NCBI RefSeq assembly: GCF_000369045.1
Contig: NZ_KB849789.1
Span: 77,177 to 141,176, forward strand
DNA length: 64,000 nt
From: Acinetobacter pittii ATCC 19004 = CIP 70.29
GTDB lineage: Bacteria > Pseudomonadota > Gammaproteobacteria > Pseudomonadales > Moraxellaceae
Direction: 5' to 3'
Position 1 is the first letter of the stretch; each line of letters begins with the position of its first letter. Under the pieces are notes generated by a model. The model saw nothing but the letters and a program-made list of their open reading frames with translations. It was not told the DNA's origin and ran no database searches. Position numbers and translations under genes: made by a program. Below, piece by piece: positions 1-8,938 of this stretch.

Positions 1-400
1 ACAGTTGTTGCAGGTACAGATGGAAGCTGGACAGTACCGAACCCAGGCTTGAATAATGGCGATGTTGTAACAGCAACAGCGACAGATGCAGCAGGTAATG
101 AATCAGTACCGGCAACAGAAGTTGTAGATACTGTACCTCCAGTAATTGCTATTGATGAATTGGATGATGTTGATCCGATCACAGGTACGGCAGAACCAGG
201 TTCAACAGTAACTGTAACCTTCCCAGATGGTAGTACCATTACTACTACTACAGAAGGTGATGGTACTTGGTCTGTAGCTAATCCTGGCACATTAGTAACT
301 GGCGATGTTGTCACAGCAACAGCGACAGATGCAGCAGGTAATACTTCATTACCAGTCACATCTATAGTTCCAGTTTTCATTGATGCTATTGATGATATTG
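1..400 (+). repeat. tandem Ig-like repeats in the adhesin (243-bp period)
   Basis: The segment starting GATGTTGTAACAGCAACAGC at 61 recurs almost unchanged at 304, a 243-bp (81-aa) period. A pattern WxVxNPG-DVVTATATDAAGN repeats in the protein. More copies are expected upstream of the window; such arrays vary in number between strains. Confidence 0.85.
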
Positions 401-2403
401 CTACGGTATTAAGTGAGGTTAATCCTGTAGTAACTCATCCTGATATTCCGGGTGGTGCGTTAGTAACCTTCCCATCATTATCATTGATTGGGCCAATTAT
501 TGACTTGAAAGGTCAAACACCAATTACAGTGACTGTACCTGAAGGTGGAATTGCATCGTTTGATGTATCTTTTGGTGGAGTTCTAATAGGTGGTGGTATT
601 GGTTCTTATGACCTTAATATTCTTCGTTATAACGAGAATACGGGTGGATATGAGCTCTATAATAAAATAGATAATGCTGGATCCATGCTTGGAGTTGGTT
701 TAGGCGTCATGGGAGGTGGAGCATCCATCAGTAATCTACCTGAAGGACAATATGCACTTGTATTAACTCCAGGTGAGGGCGTACAAGTTACAGGAATTGG
801 TATCGCTTCAATTTCTGTTACCAACGAGGTGTTGAGTGATTATGGTGATGTCGTTGCAAAAGGTAATGTGATTACAGCAAATAATCCTGAAAATCCAACG
901 GACGTTGCTGATGTGATTCATGCTGGTGAAACAGCAACGGTTATCAGTGTTGCTAATGAAGATGGTGTGATAACTGCTCTACCACAAGACAGTGAAGCAT
1001 TTACTCGTATTCAAGGTGAATATGGTGAGTTGTTTATTGATAAGAATGGTAATTATGAATACATCCGTGATTTCACCATTCCAAATAGTTTAGGTAAAGT
1101 AGATAGTTTCACTTACACCATTCAGGATAGTGACGGGCATCAAGATACAGCGACTTTAAATGTTCGCATTGATACAAATGATCTTGATATCACATGGCCA
1201 GAAGATCCAACTCAAGATGGTGTCGTAGAGTTGACGGCAACTGATAATACAGCAGCAGCTGCGATTACATTAGTTCCATCAACCAATACAACTGTTGATA
1301 CGGGTAGTATGGCTGCAAGTAGTACGAAACCGTTATTTGGCGCTGCTACTTCAGTTGCTGGTAGTGATACGAGCGATGTGATTAATGTCGCTGCAAATAC
1401 TGCCGCATCGCTTAATTTCTCTGTAACTACACAAGGTGGTATCCTCGATAGCTCTGCTAATGGTGATACTTTCAGTTATCAAGTGCAAAAACTTGTGAAT
1501 GGTGTTTGGACAACTCAACCTGGAGCATCAGCTTCTGTTGTACATTCATCACCAATCTTAGGTGATGCTGGCGGTACTGTGTTGATCAGTGGCTCTTATC
1601 AGGTTTCTGCATCAGACACTGCTAGTCAATGGCGTGTCGTGTTTGGTAGCACAGAATCTAATATTCCTCTGATTGCTGGAACGAATACAACTACTGTCAA
1701 CACTACTGTAAATGCTACTTTCACACATTATGACCAATTCGTTGGTAATGGCACGACGGTAACTGCTACGGGTAACTTGTTAACAGATGATTCTGGTAAT
1801 GGTGTAGATGTAACGGGTGGAGCAAGTACAAAAGTATTTGTAGAAACTTCGCCTGGTACATATGTACAAGCGAATGGTCAAACAATCACGGTTGAGGATG
1901 GTACATTCGTTGTTTCGGCAAATGGAACATATACGTTCACAGCAAATAGTTCTGCTACTTCTGGTGATGTCGCTACATTGAACTATAAACTGGTTGCTGC
2001 AACAGGTGATGAAAGTACACCTGCAACTTTGACCGTGAATATTGGTAGTGAGACCATCAGTACCGCTAGCCACGACATTATTACTACTGGAGCTGGTGCA
2101 GATACAGTTGTCTATAACTTACTGAACGCTGCTGATGCAACAGGTGGCAATGGTAAGGATGAATGGACTGACTTTAATTTGGCACAAGGTGATAAAGTTG
2201 ATATTAGTTCATTGTTAAATGGTGCTAATGCAAGCAATATCTCTAATTATGTGTCTGTTACTTCTGACGGTGCGGGTAATACTTTGATTAGTATTGATCG
2301 AGATGGTACTGGAAATACATATAACTCAACTGATCTCATTGTATTGAAAAATACAGATACAACATTGGATGAGTTATTGAATAATAATCAGTTGTTGTTT
2401 TAA
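1..2403 (+). CDS. Bap/BLP-type giant repeat adhesin, C-terminal part (5' end outside window)
   Basis: The reading frame is open from base 1, so this is the last ~800 residues of a larger surface protein. It opens with two Ig-like repeats (about 81 aa each, shared motif DAAGN, bases 1-360). A beta-rich module with a VCBS-like section follows (DGVITALPQD, then SFTYTIQDSDGHQDTATLNV). The C-terminal ~110 residues (HDIITTGAGADTVVYN... to NNNQLLF) match the type I secretion target domain of VC_A0849/Bap-type proteins. By family it is exported by a type I secretion system and mediates biofilm formation and cell adhesion. Bap, BLP1 and BLP2 share this type of C-terminus, so the member cannot be named from here. 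A strong terminator follows the stop. Confidence 0.9.
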   Translation, partial: TVVAGTDGSWTVPNPGLNNGDVVTATATDAAGNESVPATEVVDTVPPVIAIDELDDVDPITGTAEPGSTVTVTFPDGSTITTTTEGDGTWSVANPGTLVTGDVVTATATDAAGNTSLPVTSIVPVFIDAIDDIATVLSEVNPVVTHPDIPGGALVTFPSLSLIGPIIDLKGQTPITVTVPEGGIASFDVSFGGVLIGGGIGSYDLNILRYNENTGGYELYNKIDNAGSMLGVGLGVMGGGASISNLPEGQYALVLTPGEGVQVTGIGIASISVTNEVLSDYGDVVAKGNVITANNPENPTDVADVIHAGETATVISVANEDGVITALPQDSEAFTRIQGEYGELFIDKNGNYEYIRDFTIPNSLGKVDSFTYTIQDSDGHQDTATLNVRIDTNDLDITWPEDPTQDGVVELTATDNTAAAAITLVPSTNTTVDTGSMAASSTKPLFGAATSVAGSDTSDVINVAANTAASLNFSVTTQGGILDSSANGDTFSYQVQKLVNGVWTTQPGASASVVHSSPILGDAGGTVLISGSYQVSASDTASQWRVVFGSTESNIPLIAGTNTTTVNTTVNATFTHYDQFVGNGTTVTATGNLLTDDSGNGVDVTGGASTKVFVETSPGTYVQANGQTITVEDGTFVVSANGTYTFTANSSATSGDVATLNYKLVAATGDESTPATLTVNIGSETISTASHDIITTGAGADTVVYNLLNAADATGGNGKDEWTDFNLAQGDKVDISSLLNGANASNISNYVSVTSDGAGNTLISIDRDGTGNTYNSTDLIVLKNTDTTLDELLNNNQLLF

Positions 2404-2434
2404 TTGATTGTTGTTGATAGAAAACTGTAAATAG

Positions 2435-2467
2435 AAGAGAAGGCATAAGTGCCTTCTCTTTTTTTAT
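2435..2467 (+). terminator. Rho-independent terminator of the adhesin gene
   Basis: A perfect 11-bp stem (AAGAGAAGGCA / TGCCTTCTCTT) with a TAAG loop, followed by a run of T. It lies 31 bp after the adhesin stop. Before the IS insertion it may also have served the convergent peptidase operon. Confidence 0.9.
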
Positions 2468-2538
2468 TTAAAAATAGTTTTTAAAAGCATTAGTCGCAGT
2501 AAATGGCTTATTTAATATTTTTGAAAGTAAAATTAACT

Positions 2539-2546
2539 AGATTTTT
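2539..2546. repeat. target site duplication, left copy (AGATTTTT)
   Basis: The eight bases AGATTTTT sit directly outside the left inverted repeat and recur directly outside the right one at 3865-3872. An 8-bp duplication is what IS256-family elements make, so the insertion is intact and fairly recent. Confidence 0.85.
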
Positions 2547-3864
2547 GGGACTGTTCTAAATTTTGTGTAAGTACTTAATTTTCATTTATCCTTCAGAGGA
2601 TAATTACAAAAGGTACTTCACATGGATGAAGCAACAATCAAAAGTATGGCTGCCGAATTGGCTAAAGGTCTAAAAACACCAGAAGACTTAAACCAAATGA
2701 CAGCAGTCTTTAAAAAATTCATGATTGAAACTGCACTCAATACTGAACTTTCAGACCATCTCGGTTATGAAAAGCATCAGCCCAAGAAAGGCTCAAATAG
2801 CCGTAATGGGTTTAGTTCTAAAACCATTACAACTCAAGATGGACAACTGGCTTTAGATATTCCCCGTGATCGAGAAGGTTCATTTGAGCCACAAATTATA
2901 AAAAAGCACCAAACACGCATCACCAGTATGGATGACCAAATCCTCTCACTGTATGCAAAAGGAATGACTAATAGGGAAATTGTAGCCTTCTTCAAAGAAA
3001 TGTACGATGCCGATGTGTCAGCATCTCTCATCAGCAAAGTTACCGATGCTGTGATTGAGCAAGTGACTGAGTGGCAAAATAGAGCCTTAGATAGCCTTTA
3101 TCCTGTTGTCTATCTTGACTGTATTGTTGTCAAAGTCCGTCAGCACTCCAATGTGATTAACAAGTCCGTATACCTTGCTTTAGGCATCAATATGGATGGG
3201 CAAAAAGAATTACTGGGTATGTGGATTGCTCAGACAGAAGGTGCCAAATTCTGGCTGTCAGTCATGACAGAGCTAAAAAATCGAGGAGTACAGGACATTC
3301 TTGTTGCCTGTGTAGATGGATTAAAAGGCTTCCCTGACGCGATAACCTCTGTTTACCCTCATACTGATATTCAACTGTGTATCGTGCATGTTGTACGCAA
3401 TAGCCTGAGATTTGTAAGCTGGAAAGACTACAAAGCTGTTACGTCGGGTCTGAAAGCGATTTATCAGGCAAGTACAGAGGAAAATGCTTTAAAATCCCTA
3501 GACATCTTCTGTGATCAATGGAATCACCAGTATCCCAAAATTGGAGAATCCTGGCGGGCCAATTGGGAAAATATCCGAACGATCTTTAGCTATCCAGCCG
3601 AAATACGTCATGCAATTTATACAACAAATGCGATTGAGTCGTTGAATAGCGTAATACGCCATTCAACGAAGAAAAGGAAAATCTTTTCATCTGATGACTC
3701 AGTAAAGAAGGTCATTTACTTAGCAACATCAAATGCTGCGAAGAAATGGACGATGCCAATTCAAAATTGGCGTTTAGCAATGAATTGGTTTACGATTCAG
3801 TTCGATGATCGATTAAAAGATCATTTATAAAAAATGGAACTTACACAAAATAATTTACAGGCTC
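2547..3864 (+). mobile_element. complete IS256-family insertion sequence (1318 bp)
   Basis: The element is bounded by imperfect 26-bp inverted repeats at 2547-2572 and 3839-3864. By eye 19 of 26 positions match, including the inner 13. It is flanked by an 8-bp target duplication and holds one transposase gene. It resembles ISAba26, an Acinetobacter IS256-family element, but that name is from memory and needs an ISfinder match. It inserted between the adhesin terminator and the end of the convergent peptidase gene, inside the peptidase stop codon, and restored a stop. Confidence 0.9.
2622..3830 (+). CDS. IS256-family transposase (mutator type)
   Basis: This 402-aa protein has the length usual for the family. 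It carries the three parts of the DDE catalytic site in their family contexts: Asp in VYLDCIVVKVR, Asp in VACVDGLKGFPDA, and Glu in TTNAIESLN. The N-terminal region (GYEKHQPKK..SRNGFSSKT) is the typical DNA-binding half. The frame is intact and reads through without a frameshift, so the element could still be mobile. The ATG follows an AAAGG Shine-Dalgarno 9 bases upstream. Confidence 0.95.
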   Translation: MDEATIKSMAAELAKGLKTPEDLNQMTAVFKKFMIETALNTELSDHLGYEKHQPKKGSNSRNGFSSKTITTQDGQLALDIPRDREGSFEPQIIKKHQTRITSMDDQILSLYAKGMTNREIVAFFKEMYDADVSASLISKVTDAVIEQVTEWQNRALDSLYPVVYLDCIVVKVRQHSNVINKSVYLALGINMDGQKELLGMWIAQTEGAKFWLSVMTELKNRGVQDILVACVDGLKGFPDAITSVYPHTDIQLCIVHVVRNSLRFVSWKDYKAVTSGLKAIYQASTEENALKSLDIFCDQWNHQYPKIGESWRANWENIRTIFSYPAEIRHAIYTTNAIESLNSVIRHSTKKRKIFSSDDSVKKVIYLATSNAAKKWTMPIQNWRLAMNWFTIQFDDRLKDHL

Positions 3865-4897
3865 AGATTTTTTTATTTTTAATAACTTTTTTTAAGAGAC
3901 TTTTAAATTCATTTTTCTCTATATTACGTTCGTTCTTGCTTTCTAGAGTTATCAATAATGTATCTAAAATTTGTGTGTTGAAATGAGCTGAATTTTGATC
4001 AATTTCTTTCCAATGATATAAATTCCAATTATTTAAAATAGAAATTTGTTGATCTTGTCTTCTAAGATTTTCAAGAAACTTTTTCATAAAGACGGTTCCT
4101 TTTAAATATTGATCTTGAAAAACAGGTTGCCCATCAGTGTATCTCTGTTTTATGAGAGAAGAGGGTAAAAATAGTTTTCCATCAGATGTATCTACAAGTG
4201 TAGAAAGACGGTTCCATAATTGAGATGTCCTATAAGTTCTTTGCAAGATGTATTTGTCGAAATCTTCTTCATTTTTCGGCAAATTTCTTTGTCCATATGT
4301 ACCAAACTTATCTTTTCTGATAATCCCTTCTGACCAAGCTGCCAAGCTTTCTGTCAGCCAAGGTTGCTTAAACATCGTATAACCATAGGTGTAAAGATGA
4401 AATAATTCATGTGCTATTAATGAAGAGTCAGTAGTTAGATTTGGAATATTATTGCTAATAAGAATAATTAGAGCACAAGCATTTTTTTTTAATGGATTAT
4501 TGGAATGTCGATGGGGTTCATCATAAGCTAGTCCGAGTCCATCAAGCTTCTGTATTTGTATATCAATATATTGGACGTTATTTTTATAGCGTGGACTATT
4601 CAAAGGATCTTGGTAGCCTAAAACGGACCAAGCTTTTCGTGTGGTATTTGCTTGAATAGCAATATTTTCTACATAGTCTGGAACATGATTTAGATTTTTA
4701 TCCTGCTGAAATATTAAAGCATTATCACCAGAAGTAGTGTAAAAAATACGCAGATTATTCATGCCATAATAGACTTGATCAAGTTGTTTAACAACAGGAG
4801 GGCTACTTGAATAACAATCAGTTTTTGCATGAATATAAGTAGATACACAAAATGTAGAGAATAATAAAACCAAAGTTTTTTTATGCATAAAAAACAT
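3863..4897 (-). CDS. secreted HExxH (gluzincin-like) metalloprotease, putative
   Basis: A 344-aa protein whose ATG overlaps the stop of the upstream glycosyltransferase (TAATG), suggesting translational coupling. A second ATG three codons in would also fit the signal peptide MHKKTLVLLFSTFCVSTYIHA. HELFH at residues 163-167, followed by Glu183 in LTESLAAW, fits the HExxH...E zinc site of gluzincins. DKNLNHVPDYVE (near residue 66) resembles the calcium-binding DxNxxxxPDYVE motif of secreted peptidases. I do not recognise a named family. The stop codon TGA is partly supplied by the adjacent IS end. A longer start at 4927 would lie within the glycosyltransferase gene and lacks support. Confidence 0.75.
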   Translation of the reverse strand: MFFMHKKTLVLLFSTFCVSTYIHAKTDCYSSSPPVVKQLDQVYYGMNNLRIFYTTSGDNALIFQQDKNLNHVPDYVENIAIQANTTRKAWSVLGYQDPLNSPRYKNNVQYIDIQIQKLDGLGLAYDEPHRHSNNPLKKNACALIILISNNIPNLTTDSSLIAHELFHLYTYGYTMFKQPWLTESLAAWSEGIIRKDKFGTYGQRNLPKNEEDFDKYILQRTYRTSQLWNRLSTLVDTSDGKLFLPSSLIKQRYTDGQPVFQDQYLKGTVFMKKFLENLRRQDQQISILNNWNLYHWKEIDQNSAHFNTQILDTLLITLESKNERNIEKNEFKSLLKKVIKNKKI

Positions 4898-6438
4898 TAC
4901 TGAATAGCCTGGAAAAGCTCTTGCCATTTTAGGGCAAATTGTTTTTGATCTGTGAGTCGACTACATGCATATGCATTTTCACTAAGTTTAAGCCGTTTGT
5001 GTTCATCTTTTAATAAAGAAACTACTTTCTGTGCAAATAATTCTTCATCTTGAAAAGTAACTAAATAGCCATTTTCATCATGATTAATCATGTCTGATGG
5101 TCCGTAATCGATGTCATAACTCACGACAGGGCAGCCATGGCATAGGGCTTCTAAAACTGCCATACCGAAACCTTCAGATCGGCTAGAAAAAAGGAATAAG
5201 CTTGCCTTATTATATAAAGCATCAGTATTCTCATTATAGCCCATCAATTTAATATGGTTATTTAACTGATGTTCATCAATTTGACTTTGTAAGAAGTTAT
5301 GCTCACTTCCAAAACCATAAATGTTTAAATAAGCATTGGGGATTACTTCTACAACTTTTTTAAAAATTCTAATTAAGCTATCTAAATTTTTCGCTTTATC
5401 ATATCTAGCAATAGTTAAGCAAAACATTGGGTCTCTGTTTGAAAAATTGACATGGTCAATAGATTTTTCATATATATGTGGAATAACAAATAATTTCTCT
5501 TCCATTCCAAAGCGCTGTTGAATATGTTGTTTTTGGCGTTCAGTTAAGATTACTAGTGCATCTAATTCATTACTATATTTAAAATAGCTACGATAATGAC
5601 GATTAATTGTAGAATTTTGAATATCATGACCATTTAGATGGGTAGCATGAATTGTCCCAATAAATCGCATGTTTTCTTGTTTTATCTCTCTAAGTGGTTC
5701 ATAGAAATGAATTGCACGGTCGATAAGAATATACATCAGATCATTTTTATAAAGTTGAGAGATTTTTAGGAACCAATACTGAATGAGCTGAGATTCAGTA
5801 TCAAAAACCTCATTAATAACACCTTGTTTATTAAATAAAAAAATATTTGAAACAATGTTTTTATTCTTTTCGTTGAGTTGGTAGTTTTTTATAATAACTG
5901 GATAACCTTCTGTATGATAATAAGTTTCAGTTATTATCATTTGATTTTCTGGGTTGATGACTTGAATACAACTAAGATAACCATAAGAGTCATAAATAAT
6001 TCGTCCTGTTTTTACACCTTTTTTGAAAGTATTCACATAACTTAAAGTAGGAGAGTCATTTTGCCGTATTTCGTACAAATAGTTTTTATTATTTTTATCA
6101 TGAAAACGTTGATTGTAGGTGAAAGGAATTATAGTTTTTAAAATGTTACTGTTAAACATTTCTACCATAGGGCTATGAATTTTTTTATTAGCTAGTTTTA
6201 GATGAGTTCCTTGAAAATCACCATATAAATTGAGATATCCAATAGAAGGAGGAGCTAAGTTTGTAGATATAAGGCTCCAATAATTTTCTGCAAGTGAGCG
6301 ATCATATTCAGTAGTAATAATTGTGGGGCTAATACCTAATTGTTCATTTAGTATTTTTGCGCGCTTTAAAAGAGCAAAAACCAATCCATTTTTCTTTTGG
6401 TCAATTTTTGGAAATAGAAAAAAATATTGAGATTTCAT
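4897..6438 (-). CDS. GT4 glycosyltransferase, TarM/GtfA-like
   Basis: 513 aa. The C-terminal half is a GT-B, family 4 domain: FCLTIARYDKAKNLDSLI, then SEGFGMAVLEALCHGCPVV with the EX7E pair at Glu422 and Glu430. The middle third (about residues 110-240: DSYGYLSCIQVINPEN, YYHTEGYPVIIKNYQ) looks like the beta-rich DUF1975 insert of TarM and of GtfA, the enzyme that O-glycosylates serine-rich-repeat adhesins in Gram-positive accessory Sec loci. There is no signal peptide, so it is cytoplasmic. It is the third gene of a minus-strand operon and ends in TAATG with the peptidase. The substrate is unknown; the convergent repeat adhesin is an attractive candidate, but this is inference. Confidence 0.85.
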   Translation of the reverse strand: MKSQYFFLFPKIDQKKNGLVFALLKRAKILNEQLGISPTIITTEYDRSLAENYWSLISTNLAPPSIGYLNLYGDFQGTHLKLANKKIHSPMVEMFNSNILKTIIPFTYNQRFHDKNNKNYLYEIRQNDSPTLSYVNTFKKGVKTGRIIYDSYGYLSCIQVINPENQMIITETYYHTEGYPVIIKNYQLNEKNKNIVSNIFLFNKQGVINEVFDTESQLIQYWFLKISQLYKNDLMYILIDRAIHFYEPLREIKQENMRFIGTIHATHLNGHDIQNSTINRHYRSYFKYSNELDALVILTERQKQHIQQRFGMEEKLFVIPHIYEKSIDHVNFSNRDPMFCLTIARYDKAKNLDSLIRIFKKVVEVIPNAYLNIYGFGSEHNFLQSQIDEHQLNNHIKLMGYNENTDALYNKASLFLFSSRSEGFGMAVLEALCHGCPVVSYDIDYGPSDMINHDENGYLVTFQDEELFAQKVVSLLKDEHKRLKLSENAYACSRLTDQKQFALKWQELFQAIQ

Positions 6439-6485
6439 AATAAATAACCATTTTATAAGTTATACAACATAAAAGATTTGTTTGC

Positions 6486-7235
6486 TTAAGATGCTTTCAG
6501 TAAATCATTTTTTGTAAAAATTGGTGGGTGGTATTCATTTAATCTTTCTATATAAATTCTTTTTTCTAAATTATTTATGAAATCAGATGGATCTGTAAAA
6601 TTTAGACCTTTTAAATCATTTTTATGAAATCTCCACCATTTTAAGCGCATTAATTCTTTAATGACTGTATCTTCGAATCTTTTACGAATTAATTTGGCAG
6701 GATTACCACCCACAATAGTATATGGTTCTACATTCTTGGTAATAACACTATTAGAAGCAATTATTGCTCCATCACCAATTGTAATATTATTTTTTAAAAC
6801 AACATCAGCTCCAATCCAAACATCATTTCCGATAGTAACATTACGCCGACTTCTATAATTATGGGTGACTAATGCTGGATCAGTATCATGATAGTCCTCA
6901 CTATAAAAGTGAGGTGAAGTAGAAATCCACTCGGGGAAGTGGTGAGCACCCATAATTTTGATATTACTTGCTAGACTACAATAGCGGCCAATAGATACCC
7001 CATAGTTAAGATTAGAAGATGAGTAAGAGAAGGCACCAATTGTACAAAGGCTTAGAACAGAATTATAAAAATTATTATGTCCTTCAAGTTTCAAATCATT
7101 ATTTAGTGTAATAAGCTTATGTGGATTTTTTTTAAGGAAAAACATATTTATATTAAGTCGACTAAGACACTTTTCAATTTTAAAAAACTCAACATTTGTA
7201 GTTTCATTTGATAAAGTAAATATTTCATTATTCAT
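6486..7235 (-). CDS. hexapeptide-repeat acyltransferase (CatB/XAT-like)
   Basis: 249 aa. Residues ~85-200 form the left-handed beta-helix typical of xenobiotic/CatB-type acetyltransferases: SIGRYCSLASNIKIMGAHH, VTIGNDVWIGADVVLKNN, ITIGDGAIIASNSVI, YTIVGGNPAKLIRKRF. The His in GAHHFP and the Trp in NDVWIG are conserved in this group. By family it transfers an acetyl group from acetyl-CoA to a sugar or other hydroxyl. It lies 44 bp after the 552-aa gene and 47 bp before the glycosyltransferase, so it probably modifies the same glycan. The N-terminal ~70 residues are unlike the family core. Confidence 0.85.
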   Translation of the reverse strand: MNNEIFTLSNETTNVEFFKIEKCLSRLNINMFFLKKNPHKLITLNNDLKLEGHNNFYNSVLSLCTIGAFSYSSSNLNYGVSIGRYCSLASNIKIMGAHHFPEWISTSPHFYSEDYHDTDPALVTHNYRSRRNVTIGNDVWIGADVVLKNNITIGDGAIIASNSVITKNVEPYTIVGGNPAKLIRKRFEDTVIKELMRLKWWRFHKNDLKGLNFTDPSDFINNLEKRIYIERLNEYHPPIFTKNDLLKAS

Positions 7236-7279
7236 AAAAAAACCTTTAATTACATTATTAAATAATTTTGGATTTGAAA

Positions 7280-8938
7280 CTAATCTTTGAAGTGTAAATA
7301 ATAAGCAATGTAACCTGATAAATTATGTTCTTGATCATCAATTCGAGCACGAAAACGATCATGTCTTACATAAAAAGAATTTAATATAGACTTGGGGGTT
7401 TTCATATACATGGCAACTTCTGGATAGAAGAAACCTGTGCGTTGAAATTCAGCACGTAACTGAATAAGAGATTTTAATTCTTCAAATTTAGAAGATTTAA
7501 ATAGATTTTCATGACCTTGTATATTTAGACGTTTTACCATTTTATAAGCAGACATCATCATCTCAAGGAAAGTAGCATATACTGTTTTACGATTTTTAAT
7601 GAAGTCCATGTGATTTAAATAGTTGTTTATACCAAATTGGTAGTATTTAACTTCTGGACATACTACTGTTAATTCATTCGTACAATAACTTAACCAATGA
7701 TCATGATATTTTTCATATGAATTAGATATGAAGTTATCAAACATTAATTTAACAGTATCTAAAAGAACTTTATTATTATTTAACTGATAAAGCCTTAATA
7801 GTGCTAATGCAGCTTCACCATCATAATAAACAATTCTAAATTTTTCTTTAATAGACAAGGAAGGATATTCCAAAACATGAGTTGTTTTTCCTGTTTTATC
7901 AATCATTTGTAGAATTCCATTTGCTATTTTTTCTGCATATTCTAGATACTTTTTATTTTTAGTAATTTCCTGATATTTTGTTAACATTAAAATAGCAGCT
8001 GCATTCGCACCAAGCTTGATCTCATGATTATTGTCATTTCCATCAATCATATGAGCAGTATCTTCATCTATTAGCTTAAAAAAATTTTTGATGCTGTACT
8101 CAATAGCTAAATGAATTTTAGGCCAATATTGATTATTCTCTTCAATCTCAAAAGTTTCTAAAAGAGAATAAATTGAAGTGCAATGCCGTATTGTATTGTA
8201 GCTTTTAATTTCATTATCAAAGGCAGGGAAATAGCCATAGATAAATTTCCCATCTTCTAAAAGTTGATTGGATAGAAATTTAGCATTTTTATTAATTATT
8301 TCTTTAATATGAGATTTATCATTTCTATCAATAAATCTAACCCCATTTTCACAACCGCCACTTTGAAGTTTAATAAATTTCCCATTTTCGTAAAATACAC
8401 TTTTAGTTTCAAAAAGCCAAACATCTTTAATTTTACTAATTTCTAGTTCTTTTTTAATAGAAGGATATTTTTTCTTGATTGCATTATTTAAATTATTCTG
8501 GTCAATGAAATTTTTTTGATCATATGAAATTCCTCGTATGATTGCATTCCCATAAATTTCTTGCTCTAAAAAACATATATTAAAATCTTTATCAAAACTA
8601 ATACCTTTCCTAAAATGATTATTATGCTTTTGATTAGATATATCATTGGTAACATCAGTCCAACTGTTTTTTTCTATCTGAGTTACAATATCAAGTTTTA
8701 TATAGGCTAGATAACGTTTATCTTTAAGAAAAATTTTTTCTAAAAAGTTATTTATTTTTTTTTGCAACTTTTGTATGTCAGCACTAGCGATTGAAAAAAC
8801 TTTACAACGTTGATCTAGGCAACCATATGAGATAAAGACTATTTTTTTATCAGAGTCAGTCTGATTATATAGTGATATCCATTCACTGATCTGATTCTTT
8901 AAATTACTTAAATCTAAATATTTCAATTGATGTAGCAT
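7280..8938 (-). CDS. unknown 552-aa protein, alpha-helical-barrel-like C-terminus
   Basis: First gene of the four-gene operon. No signal peptide and no membrane segment are seen. Residues ~1-200 are Lys/Asn/Ile-rich and unrecognised. From ~230 onward there is a helical-repeat pattern like an (alpha/alpha)6 barrel of sugar-active or epimerase enzymes: YYDGEAALALLRLYQL, KTTHVLEYPSL, LSYCTNELTVVCPEVKYYQFG. It ends in FYVRHDRFRARIDDQEHNLSGY, rich in Arg, Asp and His and likely an active-site or binding segment. Context suggests a role in glycan synthesis or modification. I do not assign an activity. Confidence 0.7.
   Translation of the reverse strand: MLHQLKYLDLSNLKNQISEWISLYNQTDSDKKIVFISYGCLDQRCKVFSIASADIQKLQKKINNFLEKIFLKDKRYLAYIKLDIVTQIEKNSWTDVTNDISNQKHNNHFRKGISFDKDFNICFLEQEIYGNAIIRGISYDQKNFIDQNNLNNAIKKKYPSIKKELEISKIKDVWLFETKSVFYENGKFIKLQSGGCENGVRFIDRNDKSHIKEIINKNAKFLSNQLLEDGKFIYGYFPAFDNEIKSYNTIRHCTSIYSLLETFEIEENNQYWPKIHLAIEYSIKNFFKLIDEDTAHMIDGNDNNHEIKLGANAAAILMLTKYQEITKNKKYLEYAEKIANGILQMIDKTGKTTHVLEYPSLSIKEKFRIVYYDGEAALALLRLYQLNNNKVLLDTVKLMFDNFISNSYEKYHDHWLSYCTNELTVVCPEVKYYQFGINNYLNHMDFIKNRKTVYATFLEMMMSAYKMVKRLNIQGHENLFKSSKFEELKSLIQLRAEFQRTGFFYPEVAMYMKTPKSILNSFYVRHDRFRARIDDQEHNLSGYIAYYLHFKD

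Noticed and set aside
1780..2073. Cys-rich ORF on the minus strand of the adhesin gene
   Set aside because: It is the complement of repetitive adhesin codons; no ribosome site and unrelated composition.
4898..4927. Longer N-terminus of the metalloprotease (start at 4927)
   Set aside because: It would lie inside the glycosyltransferase gene and puts ten polar residues before the signal peptide; the TAATG start is better.
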